Shown here: piece after piece, positions 9,780 through 19,776 of the stretch
Layout of the letters: each line of letters opens with the position of its first letter
Position numbering within the stretch: the stretch's first letter is position 1
Assembly (NCBI GenBank): GCA_026706985.1
Contig: JAPOXR010000016.1
Span: 18,288-82,287 of the forward strand
DNA: 64,000 nt
Direction of reading: 5' to 3'
Origin: Paracoccaceae bacterium
GTDB lineage: Bacteria; Pseudomonadota; Alphaproteobacteria; Rhodobacterales; Rhodobacteraceae
Position numbers and translations under genes: made by a program
Notes under the pieces: model-generated
Told to the model about the DNA's origin: nothing
Databases searched by the model: none
Seen by the model: the letters and a program-made list of their open reading frames with translations, nothing else

Positions 9780-10607
9780 ATGAGAGCGAAACACAATCTT
9801 GCCGAACTGGAGGCGGTCGCGACACGGCTTCGATTGCATGTCGTGAACATGGTCGCACCGTCTGGCCAGGGTTACGTGCAGCAAGGGTTGGGTGCGGCGG
9901 ACATTTTCACCTCCCTCTACTTTTTCGAAGTCAGGATGAACCCGGCAGATCCGGCTTGGCCGGAAAGGGACCGGGTGTTTCTGACCACGGCGCATAACAC
10001 CGCGATCTTCTATGCGGCACTGGCCGAACGCGGCTTCTTCCCGGTCGCCGATCTCAAGACCTATGTCACCGACGGCTCACGCCTGGAGATCAACTCTTCA
10101 GAGCGCATGGGAAAGTTTGTTGAGGCAACCTGCGGGTCACTTGGACAGGGCCTGTCAGTGGCCATCGGCTGCGCCATGGCTGCCAAGCGCCGGAACCGTG
10201 CAAGCCGCTTTTTCGTCATCATGGGCGATGGCGAGATGCAGGAAGGCCAGATCTGGGAAGCCGCGATGCTCGCCGGAGCCGAGGGCCTCGATAACCTGTG
10301 TCTGATCGTCGATTACAATTTTGTGCAGTCGGAGGGGCCGATGAATCTCGTGATGTCGCTGGAACCACTGATGGACAAGATGGAGAGCTTCGGGTTTGCC
10401 TGCCAGGAGGTCGACGGCAATGACATCGGTGCCTTGCTCGCAGCCTATGACACCGCACGCGCAACCGCGGGCAAGCCGAGCTTTATCAAAGCCAATACGC
10501 TGATGGGAAAGGGCGTGGGCTGCCTTGAGGGATTGATGTTCCACCAACTGCGCTTCCCACCGGCGGTCGCCGATGCTGCGCGCACTGAATTGGAAGCGCA
10601 GCTGTGA
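9780..10607 (+). CDS. Transketolase N-terminal subunit (second split pair)
   Basis: CGSLGQGLSVAIGCAMAAK; FFVIMGDGEMQEGQIWEAAMLAGAEGLDNLCLIVDYN. Confidence 0.9.
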   Translation: MRAKHNLAELEAVATRLRLHVVNMVAPSGQGYVQQGLGAADIFTSLYFFEVRMNPADPAWPERDRVFLTTAHNTAIFYAALAERGFFPVADLKTYVTDGSRLEINSSERMGKFVEATCGSLGQGLSVAIGCAMAAKRRNRASRFFVIMGDGEMQEGQIWEAAMLAGAEGLDNLCLIVDYNFVQSEGPMNLVMSLEPLMDKMESFGFACQEVDGNDIGALLAAYDTARATAGKPSFIKANTLMGKGVGCLEGLMFHQLRFPPAVADAARTELEAQL

Positions 10608-11590
10608 ACGAAGCCCTTACCCGACTGGAAGCCGCGGACTTCATCAACCGCTCATTCAAACCGCTGCCACGGACTTACGGCGATGCCTTGGTCGAGGCGG
10701 CGCTGGCTGATCCGCGGATTGTCGCGCTCTGCGCCGATTTGGTGCCGCCTACCGAGACCGACCGCTTCCGCGACGAACTGCCCGAACGCTTTCACAATGT
10801 CGGCATCGCCGAGGCGAACATGATCGGGATGGCGGGCGGAATGGCCCGTTCCGGCGAAATTCCCTTTTGCCACTCCTTCTGCGCCTTCGTCACCAAGCGG
10901 GTGCTTGACCAGATCACCATGCAGGCAGCCTATCCCAACCTACCGGTGAAGATTGTCGGATTTCTGCCCGGCGTGGCGACCTTGCTCGGCGTGTCGCACC
11001 AGGCGATCGAGGATGTTGCGATCCTGCGCGCGGTGCCCAACATGGCGATATTCGAGCCATCGGGACCTGAATACCACGCGGCGATGGTCAAAATGGCATT
11101 GGATTGGGAAGGCCCTGTCTATCTGCGGATGAAGCGGCCGGAGAAAACGCCGGCGGCGTTCACCGCAAAAGAACTGCGGATCGGGAAGGGTGTGATCCGG
11201 TGCCAGGGGAGCGACCTGACCATCATCGCCGCCGGCCTCTGCGTCGCTGAAGCGTTGAAGGCAGGTATGGAATTGGCGGGCGACGGGATCTCGGCACGCA
11301 TCGTCGACATGGCCTCGCTCAAACCAATCGATTCCAACCTGATCCTCAGCTGTGCCGCAGCCACCGGTGCCATTGTCACGGCGGAAAACCACAATGTCAT
11401 CGGCGGGTTGGGGTCCGCCGTTGCCGAAATCCTGGCGGATGAAGGCGTTGGAATTCCCTTCAGGCGTGTCGGCGTGCGGGACCGCTTCTGCGAAGGCGGG
11501 ACAACGCCATATCTCATGCGCAAATTCGGTCTCGACGCACCGGCGATTGCGGATGCGGCCCGGGAAGTCATGCAGAAGAAGTCCGGATGA
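10604..11590 (+). CDS. Transketolase C-terminal subunit (second split pair)
   Basis: ERFHNVGIAEANMIGMAGGMARSGEIPFCHSFCAFVTKRVLDQI; IVTAENHNVIGGLGSAVAEI; overlaps the N-subunit stop. Confidence 0.9.
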   Translation: MNEALTRLEAADFINRSFKPLPRTYGDALVEAALADPRIVALCADLVPPTETDRFRDELPERFHNVGIAEANMIGMAGGMARSGEIPFCHSFCAFVTKRVLDQITMQAAYPNLPVKIVGFLPGVATLLGVSHQAIEDVAILRAVPNMAIFEPSGPEYHAAMVKMALDWEGPVYLRMKRPEKTPAAFTAKELRIGKGVIRCQGSDLTIIAAGLCVAEALKAGMELAGDGISARIVDMASLKPIDSNLILSCAAATGAIVTAENHNVIGGLGSAVAEILADEGVGIPFRRVGVRDRFCEGGTTPYLMRKFGLDAPAIADAAREVMQKKSG

Positions 11591-11691
11591 ACCATGTGTG
11601 TACAAAGTCAATTTGAACCGGAAGCCGGTGCCTGCGGCGGTCCTCCGCCCATCGGCGGCGATCGGGCGGACTGGAACCATGCCGCCCGGCG

Positions 11692-12900
11692 ATGCGGATT
11701 CACACTTCCGGCCGGAAGGTGCGGCTTTTCAATCCGCGGAACACCCGGCCGAATTATCTGACTGACGTGCGTTTTCGAGACACCATACAGATCGCGGATG
11801 TCGAGGTGTTCCCGATCCGGGCGTCAGGCGGCGTATCTCCGAAGATGGCACTCGGCACAATGCCGACGCGGCCCGCCCTGCTTGTCCGGATCAATGACAG
11901 ATCGGGGTGTTTCGGCTGGGGTGAAGTATGGGCGAATTTTCCGCCGCGCGCCAATCTGCACAAGGCACATATCATCGATGATGTAATCGCCGCCCATCTC
12001 AAAGATTTCACCTACACGGACCCGCGTGAAGTGCTGGATGCCCTGCGGGCTGAGCTCTCCATATTCTTCCTGCATGTCGGCCAGGCGCAGGTGTTTGAGC
12101 ATATTCTCGCCGGTATCGACGCCGCTCTGTGGGATCTGACCTTGCGGCATACGGGGATTTCATTTGCGGCGTTCATGAAACTTTCCGAGCCTTCGGCGCT
12201 GTCCTATGCGACATCGATCAATGCCGAGGACCTCGAGACGCTGATCCCGCATCATGCGGATCTCGGGCAGACATATTTCAAACTCAAGGTCGGATTCGCA
12301 GAGCATGACAGCGTTGAAATCGTGCGGCGTGCCGCCATGTTATGCCCGCGGGGTTCGCGTATCATGGTGGACAGCAATCAGTCATGGACTCTTGCGGAAG
12401 CAAAATCCTCGCTGCAGGCAATTGAAGGTTTCGACCCCTTTTTCGCCGAGGAGGCGTTGCCCGCGGATGCACCGATTGCAGCTTGGGAGGAACTGGCCAA
12501 GGCCACACGTATCCCGCTGGCAGGTGGCGAGAATATCTACTCCATCGACCATTTCCTGACCATGACACGCGCCGGGATGCGCGTATTGCAGCCGGATGTC
12601 GCCAAGTGGGGCGGCGTCTCGGGAGCACTTGATCTCGCGGATGCGGTTCCGGAGGACGTGTTGATATGGCCGCATTTCATGGGTACCGCTATCGGTCAGC
12701 TGGCAGCCCTTTCGATCAGTGCCGCAATAGGCCAAGCCTCGGTCTGCGAAGTCGACGTAAATGAAAACGCGTTGCGAACCAGGCTTTGCGGCAGTGTCAT
12801 CACTATTCAAGATGGCAAAGTGGCGCTTCCCTCGGAGCCTGGCCTGGTCAGACCGCCCGACATCGAGATTCTCACAGAGTATTTGGAACGGGTATACTGA
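11692..12900 (+). CDS. Mandelate racemase/muconate lactonizing enzyme family (enolase superfamily); real start may be GTG at 11767
   Basis: FKLKVGF, RIMVDSNQSWTLAEAKSSLQAIEGFDPFFAEEALPADAP, GGENIYSIDHFL, QPDVAKWGGVSGAL. Confidence 0.87.
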   Translation: MRIHTSGRKVRLFNPRNTRPNYLTDVRFRDTIQIADVEVFPIRASGGVSPKMALGTMPTRPALLVRINDRSGCFGWGEVWANFPPRANLHKAHIIDDVIAAHLKDFTYTDPREVLDALRAELSIFFLHVGQAQVFEHILAGIDAALWDLTLRHTGISFAAFMKLSEPSALSYATSINAEDLETLIPHHADLGQTYFKLKVGFAEHDSVEIVRRAAMLCPRGSRIMVDSNQSWTLAEAKSSLQAIEGFDPFFAEEALPADAPIAAWEELAKATRIPLAGGENIYSIDHFLTMTRAGMRVLQPDVAKWGGVSGALDLADAVPEDVLIWPHFMGTAIGQLAALSISAAIGQASVCEVDVNENALRTRLCGSVITIQDGKVALPSEPGLVRPPDIEILTEYLERVY

Positions 12901-12905
12901 GGCCG

Positions 12906-14567
12906 ATGACAGCGAATTCCTGGCTGCGACGGTTTTCGGAAACGATTGTCAACGGGGATCGGCCGCAGATCGCGCGGCTCTTTATCAAGGACGCATTCTG
13001 GCGAGACTACCTGGCTTTCGGCTGGACATTGCGGACAGTTGAAGGGAGCGGCGCCATTGCCGATCTCGGCGTGGAATTCGGCCCCCGGTCGGGTTTTCGA
13101 AACGCGGTATTCGAGGGGAATCCGAGCGATCACGAAGGTTTCTTCAGCTTCGAAACATCCGACGGCAAGGGGCGCGGTTATGTACGCGTTTCGGGCGATA
13201 ATTGCGAAACGCTGTTCACGCAACTGGACGATTTAACAATCCCGGCCGGGGTCGCCGGAGCTGCAGCTGAACCTTTCGTGCTCGTCGTTGGCGGGGGACA
13301 GGGTGGTCTCGCCCTCGGCGCACAACTGTCCGATCTCGGCGTTCCATATCTGATTGTCGACAAACACCCCCGTGTGGGTGATCAGTGGCGCTTCCGTTAC
13401 GACAGCCTGATTCTGCACGACCCGGTCTGGTACAACCATATGCCCTTCAAACCGTTTCCCGAAAACTGGCCGGTATTCACGCCAAAAGACCGGATGGGAG
13501 ATTGGTTGGAAAACTATGCCGAAGAGCTGGATCTCGAAATCTGGACCGAAACCGCGCTGAAACAAGCCGCTTTTGACAAGGACAGCCGGGTTTGGACAGC
13601 ACAGCTGAAGCACGGTGGCGAGCCTAAAACAATTCGGCCAACGCATATCGTCATTGCATTGGGACTGTCCGGTTTCCCGAAAGTGCCGGTCTTTGAGGGG
13701 CAAAACATCTTTGCCGGCCCGCAGCTTCATTCAAGCGAATACAGGCACGGCCTGTGTTTTGCCGGCAAGGATGTTGTGGTGGTCGGGGCAAATAATTCCG
13801 CGCATGATATCGCGGCTGATCTCGTTGCGGCCGGAGCCAGGCCGACGCTGCTGCAGCGCTCATCTTCGCTTGTCGTGCTTCAGGGGGATTACTGTGACCG
13901 GATCCTCGGACCGCTCTATTCCGTGGAGGCGGTCGAAAAGGGCGTATCGACGGAAAGGGCCGACATCCTGCAGGCTTCCGTTCCGCTGCGTGTCCTGGAA
14001 AGGAAACACCGCGCCATATGGGATCAGATCCGCAAGGACCGACATAGCCATTACCAACGACTCGCCGACACTGGATTCACCCTCGACTTTGCGGAAGACG
14101 GCACCGGGTTGGGAACGAAATACCGGCGCACAGCATCCGGGTATTATATTGATGTCGGCGCGTCCGAGATGGTCATGGATGGACGTATCGGCGTGAAGTC
14201 GGGTTGCCGCATCAGCCATCTGAGTGAGCGCGCCGTGCATCTGAAAAACGGCGATGCGCTCGGTGCCGATGCGGTTATTTACGCCACCGGATACGGAAAC
14301 ATGATTGACTGGGTCACAAAGTTCATGGGTCCCGAGACAGCAAGTCATGTCGGGCCGTGTTGGGGCTATGGCTCAAACACCAAGGGAGATCCGGGTCCAT
14401 GGATCGGAGAGTTGCGGAATATGTGGGTTGAAACCGCTCAGCCCGGACTATGGTTCACCGGCGGCAATTTGTCACAGGCGCGTTATTTCTCCAGGTTGCT
14501 GGCCCTGCAGCTGGCAAGACATTTCCGCATGGCAACAGCGGTGACCGGACCTCGTCACTTCGGATAA
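12906..14567 (+). CDS. Flavin-containing monooxygenase / FAD-NAD(P) oxidoreductase with an N-terminal SnoaL/NTF2-like region
   Basis: VLVVGGGQGGLALGAQLSDLGVPYLIVDKHPRVGDQWRFRYDSL; second Rossmann motif VVVVGANNSAHDIAADL; about 110 aa preceding region. Confidence 0.85.
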   Translation: MTANSWLRRFSETIVNGDRPQIARLFIKDAFWRDYLAFGWTLRTVEGSGAIADLGVEFGPRSGFRNAVFEGNPSDHEGFFSFETSDGKGRGYVRVSGDNCETLFTQLDDLTIPAGVAGAAAEPFVLVVGGGQGGLALGAQLSDLGVPYLIVDKHPRVGDQWRFRYDSLILHDPVWYNHMPFKPFPENWPVFTPKDRMGDWLENYAEELDLEIWTETALKQAAFDKDSRVWTAQLKHGGEPKTIRPTHIVIALGLSGFPKVPVFEGQNIFAGPQLHSSEYRHGLCFAGKDVVVVGANNSAHDIAADLVAAGARPTLLQRSSSLVVLQGDYCDRILGPLYSVEAVEKGVSTERADILQASVPLRVLERKHRAIWDQIRKDRHSHYQRLADTGFTLDFAEDGTGLGTKYRRTASGYYIDVGASEMVMDGRIGVKSGCRISHLSERAVHLKNGDALGADAVIYATGYGNMIDWVTKFMGPETASHVGPCWGYGSNTKGDPGPWIGELRNMWVETAQPGLWFTGGNLSQARYFSRLLALQLARHFRMATAVTGPRHFG

Positions 14568-14709
14568 ACGGATATTCCATCAGCCACTGGCCGGATCAAA
14601 TCAGGTGCATTCAGCAGGTCGTGGCCTCGGCCTCGGTGATGGCTGAAATGACTTTGTGCGGCAGCGCCAGACGCGTCGCAAATTCCTGTCATTTGGTGAC
14701 CGGCATGCG

Positions 14710-14739
14710 TTGACCATTGTGGCTGAATGCGTCTATAGG
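14710..14739 (+). promoter_or_regulatory. Candidate sigma70 promoter of rpmH-rnpA
   Basis: TTGACC (14710-14715), 18-nt spacer, TATAGG (14734-14739). Confidence 0.45.
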
Positions 14740-14794
14740 TCTGCGTTCACACCCAACTGGCTGGGCACACCGGCATTACGCGTGGAGCAGATTC

Positions 14795-14929
14795 ATGAAA
14801 CGAACGTTTCAACCAAGCAATCGGGTACGCAAGCGGCGTCACGGATTTCGCTCGAGGATGGCAACCAAAGCGGGCAGAAAAATTCTGAACCGCCGCCGGA
14901 TCAAGGGCAGGAAGATTCTCAGCGCGTGA
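14795..14929 (+). CDS. rpmH: 50S ribosomal protein L34
   Basis: [44 protein letters not shown]. Confidence 0.98.
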   Translation: MKRTFQPSNRVRKRRHGFRSRMATKAGRKILNRRRIKGRKILSA

Positions 14930-14994
14930 TGGAATCGGCACAGGAGTGGCAAACCGGGCCGCACTGGATTTACTGAACAAAAGAAGCCGGTCAT

Positions 14995-15345
14995 ATGATT
15001 GAACCTCTCAGGCGCAGACAGGATTTTCTGCGTGCGGCGAATGCGATGAATTGCCGCACACCGGGCTTCTTTTTGCAGGCCCGGAAGCGTTCCGGTACCG
15101 ACGACAGCATGCGGGTCGGCTTCACCTGCTCGCGCCGCATCGGCAATGCGGTGGCACGCAACCATGCGAAACGCCGCCTTCGGGAGGCGGCCCGTATCAT
15201 GCTGCCGAAACATGGTCGTGGCGGCTGGGATTACGTGCTCATCGGCCTGCGTGATGTCACCGAAACCAGGCGTTTCAGCAGGCTCCTCGACGACCTGGAA
15301 ACGGCGTTACACACTGCCCATAAGGCCCGGTGCAGAGGCAGATGA
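14995..15345 (+). CDS. rnpA: Ribonuclease P protein component
   Basis: [28 protein letters not shown], downstream of rpmH. Confidence 0.95.
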   Translation: MIEPLRRRQDFLRAANAMNCRTPGFFLQARKRSGTDDSMRVGFTCSRRIGNAVARNHAKRRLREAARIMLPKHGRGGWDYVLIGLRDVTETRRFSRLLDDLETALHTAHKARCRGR

Positions 15346-15563
15346 CTCCGCTCGCCTTTCTGTTGTCACTACCGATCCGCTTGTACAGGTTGGTCGGCAG
15401 CCCGTTCGTGGGCATGCATTGCAGATTTCATCCGACCTGCTCCGAATACGCCATGCAGTCGCTGCGACGGCATGGCGGGATCAAGGGCGGATGGCTGACG
15501 GTGAAGCGGATTGCCCGTTGTCACCCCTGGGGCGGCTTTGGGTTGGATAATGTACCGGATTGA
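15330..15563 (+). CDS. yidD: Membrane protein insertion efficiency factor YidD
   Basis: [39 protein letters not shown]. Confidence 0.95.
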   Translation: MQRQMTPLAFLLSLPIRLYRLVGSPFVGMHCRFHPTCSEYAMQSLRRHGGIKGGWLTVKRIARCHPWGGFGLDNVPD

Positions 15564-15601
15564 TCGTTGGGTGAATCCATAGAGGCGGAAATCGGGCAAT
15601 C

Positions 15602-17497
15602 ATGGACAATCAGAACAAGAACCTCATTCTTGCCACCGTGCTCAGCTTCCTCGTGGTTTTGGGTTGGTTCATGCTGTTCCCACCGGAGGAGCAGCCGGTG
15701 GAAACCCCCACTCCGGAAGCGGCAGAGGACGGGATGGTACCGCTTGCGCAGGCCCCCGGTATCGCTGCACCACCACCCTCGGGCGATGATGCTGTCATCC
15801 GTGCCGAACCCGCCCGCAGCGAAGAGTTGGCGCGAATTCCGATAGAGACACCAAATCTCATCGGATCGATTTCGCTGCTGGGGGGGCGCATCGATGATCT
15901 GTCGCTGCGCCAATACCGGGAAACCCTGAGCCAGGAATCGGGGATCGTCAGACTGCTGGCACCGGCAGGCTCGGTGCGGCCTTATTATGCGCTTTTCGGC
16001 TGGGCACCGGCGGGTGCGCTCGAATTCCGCGATGTCCCGGGTGCCGCCACCCCGTGGCGGATTGAAAGCGGCTCGGTGCTGACGCCGGACAGCCCGGTAA
16101 CGCTGGTCTGGAGCAATGAAAACGGTCTCGTCTTCCGGCGCACGATTTCGATTGATGACGGGTATCTGTTTTCGATCAGCCAGAGCGTGACCAATTCCGG
16201 CTCCTCAACGGTCCGTCTGGCTCCCTATGGTGTCATCGCCAGGCACAGCGAACCGGACACGCTCGGCTTCTTCATCCTGCATGAAGGCGTTGTCGGCATG
16301 GCCGATGGCCAACTCGAGGAGATCGACTATTCGGATGTGCCGGATCTGCCTTTCGATTCCCGCGAACAGGCGAATCTCAGCCAGCAGCGGATCGAATCCA
16401 ATGGCTGGATCGGCTTCACCGACAAATACTGGATGATGACGCTGATCCCGAGCCCCGGTCAGAAATTCACCGCCGTCACCAAATATTCCGAGCCCGCCGA
16501 CATTTACCAGGCCGAAACCCGGCTGCCGACGGTGGAGTTGCAGCCGCGGGCGCAGATCGGCATCGATACAATGCTGTTCGCCGGCGCCAAGGAGTGGGAT
16601 CGGATCAGATCCTATGAGGCGGATTTCGGCATCGAGCGGTTCGTGGATTCCATCGATTGGGGCTGGTTCTTCTTTCTGACCAAGCCGATCTTCATGCTGC
16701 TGCATTGGATCAACGGCAAAGTCGGCAATATGGGCTGGTCCATCATCTGCCTGACTTTCGTCATTAAGGCGGTGCTCTTCCCGCTCGCCTATAAATCCTA
16801 CGTCTCCATGGCGAAGATGAAAGAGCTGCAGCCGGAAATGGAGAAAATCAAGGAGAAGGTCGGCGACGACAAGAAGGAACTCCAGCGGCGCATGATGGAG
16901 CTCTACAAGACCCGGAAAATCAACCCGGCCGCCGGCTGCCTTCCCATATTGCCGCAGATCCCGATTTTCTTCTCCCTGTACAAGGTGATTTTTGTGACCA
17001 TTGAAATGCGCCATGCGCCATTCATCTGGTGGATACATGATCTCTCGGCCCCCGATCCGACTTCGATTCTGAACCTGTTCGGTGCCCTGCCCTGGGGCGC
17101 GCCGGATCCGGGATCACTGGTCTCGATTATCTCGCTGGGCGTGTTGCCGATACTACTCGGCATCAGCATGTGGCTGCAGCAGAAACTCAACCCGGCGCCG
17201 ACAGACCCGACCCAGGCCGCCGTGTTCGCATGGCTGCCCTGGATCTTCATGTTCATGCTCGGCCAGTTCGCGAGCGGTCTCATCATTTACTGGATCGCCA
17301 ACAACAGCATCACTTTCATGCAACAATATGCGATCATGCGCAGCCAAGGGGTGCGCCCGGACATCATCGGCAACATCACCGAGAGTTTCCGCAAGGTGGC
17401 CCCGGGCAAAAAGCAACCGCCGCCGGCACCGGAGAAGAAAGCCGCGGATGAGCCGCCGAAGGGGCGGAAGCCGCGGCAGCGCAAACGCAAGAAATAA
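15602..17497 (+). CDS. yidC: Membrane protein insertase YidC
   Basis: N-terminal TM plus periplasmic domain; MAKMKELQPEMEKIKEKVGDDKKELQRRMMELYKTRKINPAAGCLPILPQIPIFFSLYKVI. Confidence 0.97.
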   Translation: MDNQNKNLILATVLSFLVVLGWFMLFPPEEQPVETPTPEAAEDGMVPLAQAPGIAAPPPSGDDAVIRAEPARSEELARIPIETPNLIGSISLLGGRIDDLSLRQYRETLSQESGIVRLLAPAGSVRPYYALFGWAPAGALEFRDVPGAATPWRIESGSVLTPDSPVTLVWSNENGLVFRRTISIDDGYLFSISQSVTNSGSSTVRLAPYGVIARHSEPDTLGFFILHEGVVGMADGQLEEIDYSDVPDLPFDSREQANLSQQRIESNGWIGFTDKYWMMTLIPSPGQKFTAVTKYSEPADIYQAETRLPTVELQPRAQIGIDTMLFAGAKEWDRIRSYEADFGIERFVDSIDWGWFFFLTKPIFMLLHWINGKVGNMGWSIICLTFVIKAVLFPLAYKSYVSMAKMKELQPEMEKIKEKVGDDKKELQRRMMELYKTRKINPAAGCLPILPQIPIFFSLYKVIFVTIEMRHAPFIWWIHDLSAPDPTSILNLFGALPWGAPDPGSLVSIISLGVLPILLGISMWLQQKLNPAPTDPTQAAVFAWLPWIFMFMLGQFASGLIIYWIANNSITFMQQYAIMRSQGVRPDIIGNITESFRKVAPGKKQPPPAPEKKAADEPPKGRKPRQRKRKK

Positions 17498-17523
17498 GCA
17501 CCGGTGAGGGGCCGCTGCCCGCC

Positions 17524-18171
17524 ATGATCGAGGCGTATTTCGCGGAACAACCCGGGAAGGAACAGGCGGCGGCCGGGCGCAGGTTGTTTGAGAACCGGTG
17601 CGGTTTCCTGCTGAGCGCTCCGGCACTCGTGCATCTGCCGCCCCCGGAGCGGCCGGAAGTGTGTTTCGCCGGGCGGTCGAATGTCGGAAAATCGTCGCTG
17701 ATCAATGCGCTTGCCGGGCGGCGCAACCTGGCGCGCTCTTCAAACACGCCGGGCCGCACGCGGGAGATCAATATCTTCAGCCTCGGCGACAGCCACTATC
17801 TCGCTGACCTGCCCGGCTACGGTTATGCGAAAATGTCAAAAAACACCGCGCGCCGTGCCGCCGATCTGACTCAATCCTATGTCAGCGGCAGGCCATCCCT
17901 GCGGCGTGTCTTTCTGCTTATCGATGGGCGCAGGGGGCCGATGCCAATTGATGACGGTTTTATGTCCATGCTTGATGAGTCGGGGGTTTCCTACCAGCTG
18001 GTTGTGACCAAACTCGACAAAGTCAGCAAATCCGGCGCGGAACGGCTCGATGCCGGGATAGGGACCGCTATCAACCATCATCCGGCCGCCCTGCCTTCGG
18101 TGATCGGTGTCTCCGCGGCATCCGGGACCGGCATCCCCACGCTGCGGGCCGCCATCGCCGGTATCGCATGA
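17524..18171 (+). CDS. engB: Ribosome biogenesis GTP-binding protein YihA/YsxC (EngB)
   Basis: EVCFAGRSNVGKSSLINALAGRRNLARSSNTPGRTREINIF; DLPGYGYAKMSK. Confidence 0.95.
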   Translation: MIEAYFAEQPGKEQAAAGRRLFENRCGFLLSAPALVHLPPPERPEVCFAGRSNVGKSSLINALAGRRNLARSSNTPGRTREINIFSLGDSHYLADLPGYGYAKMSKNTARRAADLTQSYVSGRPSLRRVFLLIDGRRGPMPIDDGFMSMLDESGVSYQLVVTKLDKVSKSGAERLDAGIGTAINHHPAALPSVIGVSAASGTGIPTLRAAIAGIA

Positions 18172-18245
18172 CTTTTCCGGAATTCGGTGCGATACTCCTA
18201 GCCGCAGCGTATATGACCGATTGAGCAATGCGGAAGCGTGAGCAT

Positions 18246-19091
18246 ATGAAGAAGAACTGGATCGGAACCGCCCGCACCCTGTCTGAAGCATTGCCCTATC
18301 TGCAGCGTTATGATGACGCAGTCATTGTCATCAAGATCGGCGGCAATGCGCTTCGCGAGCGCAGGATACTGGACGCCTTTGCCCGTGATGTCGTGCTCAT
18401 GAACCAGGTCGGCGTTAACCCGGTCATCGTGCATGGCGGCGGCCCCATGATCAATGACATGCTCGGCCGGTTGGGCGTGGCCTCGGAATTCATCGGCGGC
18501 AAACGTGTCTCCAACCGTCACACGGTTGAGGTGGTTGAATTGGTCCTGTCGGGGTCAATCAACAGGCAGATCGTCCATGCCATCAATCGACAGGGAGGTC
18601 GTGCCGTCGGTCTCTCGGGCAAGGATGCCGGGCTCATGGTCTGCGCTTATGCGGCACCCGAACTCGGCTTTGTCGGCGTCCCCGAGACCGTGGACATTTC
18701 GGTGTTGCAGGCGCTGTCCGGGAGAAACTTCATTCCCGTCGTGGCACCGCTCGGCGTCAGCAAAGACGGTGAAACGCTGAATATCAATGGTGACACCGCG
18801 GCCGGGGCCATTGCCGCGGCGCTCAAGGCCGACCGTCTGCTGCTATTGACCGATGTGGACGGGGTACTGGACGCCGAGGGAAAATTGTTGACGCAATTGT
18901 CGCCTGAAGAGATTGACGCGTTGGCGCAGGCGGGGGTGCTGCAGGGCGGCATGCTGCCGAAAACCGAAACCGCTGTGAAAGCGGTGCAGAGCGGGGTGCG
19001 CGCGGCGGTGATTCTCAACGGCAAAGTGCCGAATGCGGTGCTGCTTGAACTCTTTACCGACCATGGTGCCGGCAGTCTGATCCGGGCCTGA
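18246..19091 (+). CDS. argB: Acetylglutamate kinase
   Basis: [37 protein letters not shown]; follows engB. Confidence 0.95.
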   Translation: MKKNWIGTARTLSEALPYLQRYDDAVIVIKIGGNALRERRILDAFARDVVLMNQVGVNPVIVHGGGPMINDMLGRLGVASEFIGGKRVSNRHTVEVVELVLSGSINRQIVHAINRQGGRAVGLSGKDAGLMVCAYAAPELGFVGVPETVDISVLQALSGRNFIPVVAPLGVSKDGETLNINGDTAAGAIAAALKADRLLLLTDVDGVLDAEGKLLTQLSPEEIDALAQAGVLQGGMLPKTETAVKAVQSGVRAAVILNGKVPNAVLLELFTDHGAGSLIRA

Positions 19092-19098
19092 TTCCGCA

Positions 19099-19776
19099 AT
19101 GGACCTTTCGGCCTACCAATCTGTCGACCGGGCCGCCAATTCGTGCTTTCTGCAGATCTATGGCGGTTTTCACCCACAGGAATCCGATCAGGCCCCGGCC
19201 GGCACCCGCACCATCCTGATGCTCGGCCCGTTTGAACCCGGCTTCTGGGAATTCACCACCAAAGCTGCCGAATTCTCCGATGAAAAACCAAATCCGCTCG
19301 ACCGTTGGTCGAGGCGGGTGATTGACGCGCTCGCGGACGAATTCGCCGCACAGGCACTCTATCCTTTCGGCGGGCCGCCCTGGCTGCCATTCTACAGCTG
19401 GGCGATAAGAACCGGCCGGAGCTGGGCTTCACCGGTCGCCTTTCTCGTGCATGACAGCGCCGGGCTGTTCGTGTCCTATCGCGGCGCCCTCGCCTTCACC
19501 TCACATATCGAGCTTCCCTCTCCGCCGGCGCACCCACCCTGCACGGGTTGCGCTGCCAAGCCTTGCCTGAATTCCTGCCCTGCCTCCGTTCTCGACGGGA
19601 CCGGCTATGACAGCGAAGGATGCATCGCCTATATCGGAAGCGGGGCGGGGCGGGACTGCCTCGAACGCGGATGCGCCGTTCGCCGTGCCTGTCCGGTCAG
19701 CGCCAACTACCCAAGGTCGGAAGCGCAATCCGAATTTCATCAACGGGCGCTTCTCCGCCGTCATGCGCCATCATGA
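19099..19776 (+). CDS. Ferredoxin-like cysteine-rich protein, uncharacterised
   Basis: CTGCAAKPCLNSCPASVL...GRDCLERGCAVRRACPVS cysteine clusters; stop overlaps the next ATG. Confidence 0.65.
   Translation: MDLSAYQSVDRAANSCFLQIYGGFHPQESDQAPAGTRTILMLGPFEPGFWEFTTKAAEFSDEKPNPLDRWSRRVIDALADEFAAQALYPFGGPPWLPFYSWAIRTGRSWASPVAFLVHDSAGLFVSYRGALAFTSHIELPSPPAHPPCTGCAAKPCLNSCPASVLDGTGYDSEGCIAYIGSGAGRDCLERGCAVRRACPVSANYPRSEAQSEFHQRALLRRHAPS

Noticed and set aside
13860-14348. Minus-strand ORFs inside the flavin monooxygenase
   Set aside because: Overlap a clear FAD-binding protein; no independent evidence.
16205-17038. 277-aa minus-strand ORF antisense to yidC
   Set aside because: Lies within a confident yidC; low-complexity antisense translation with no domain.
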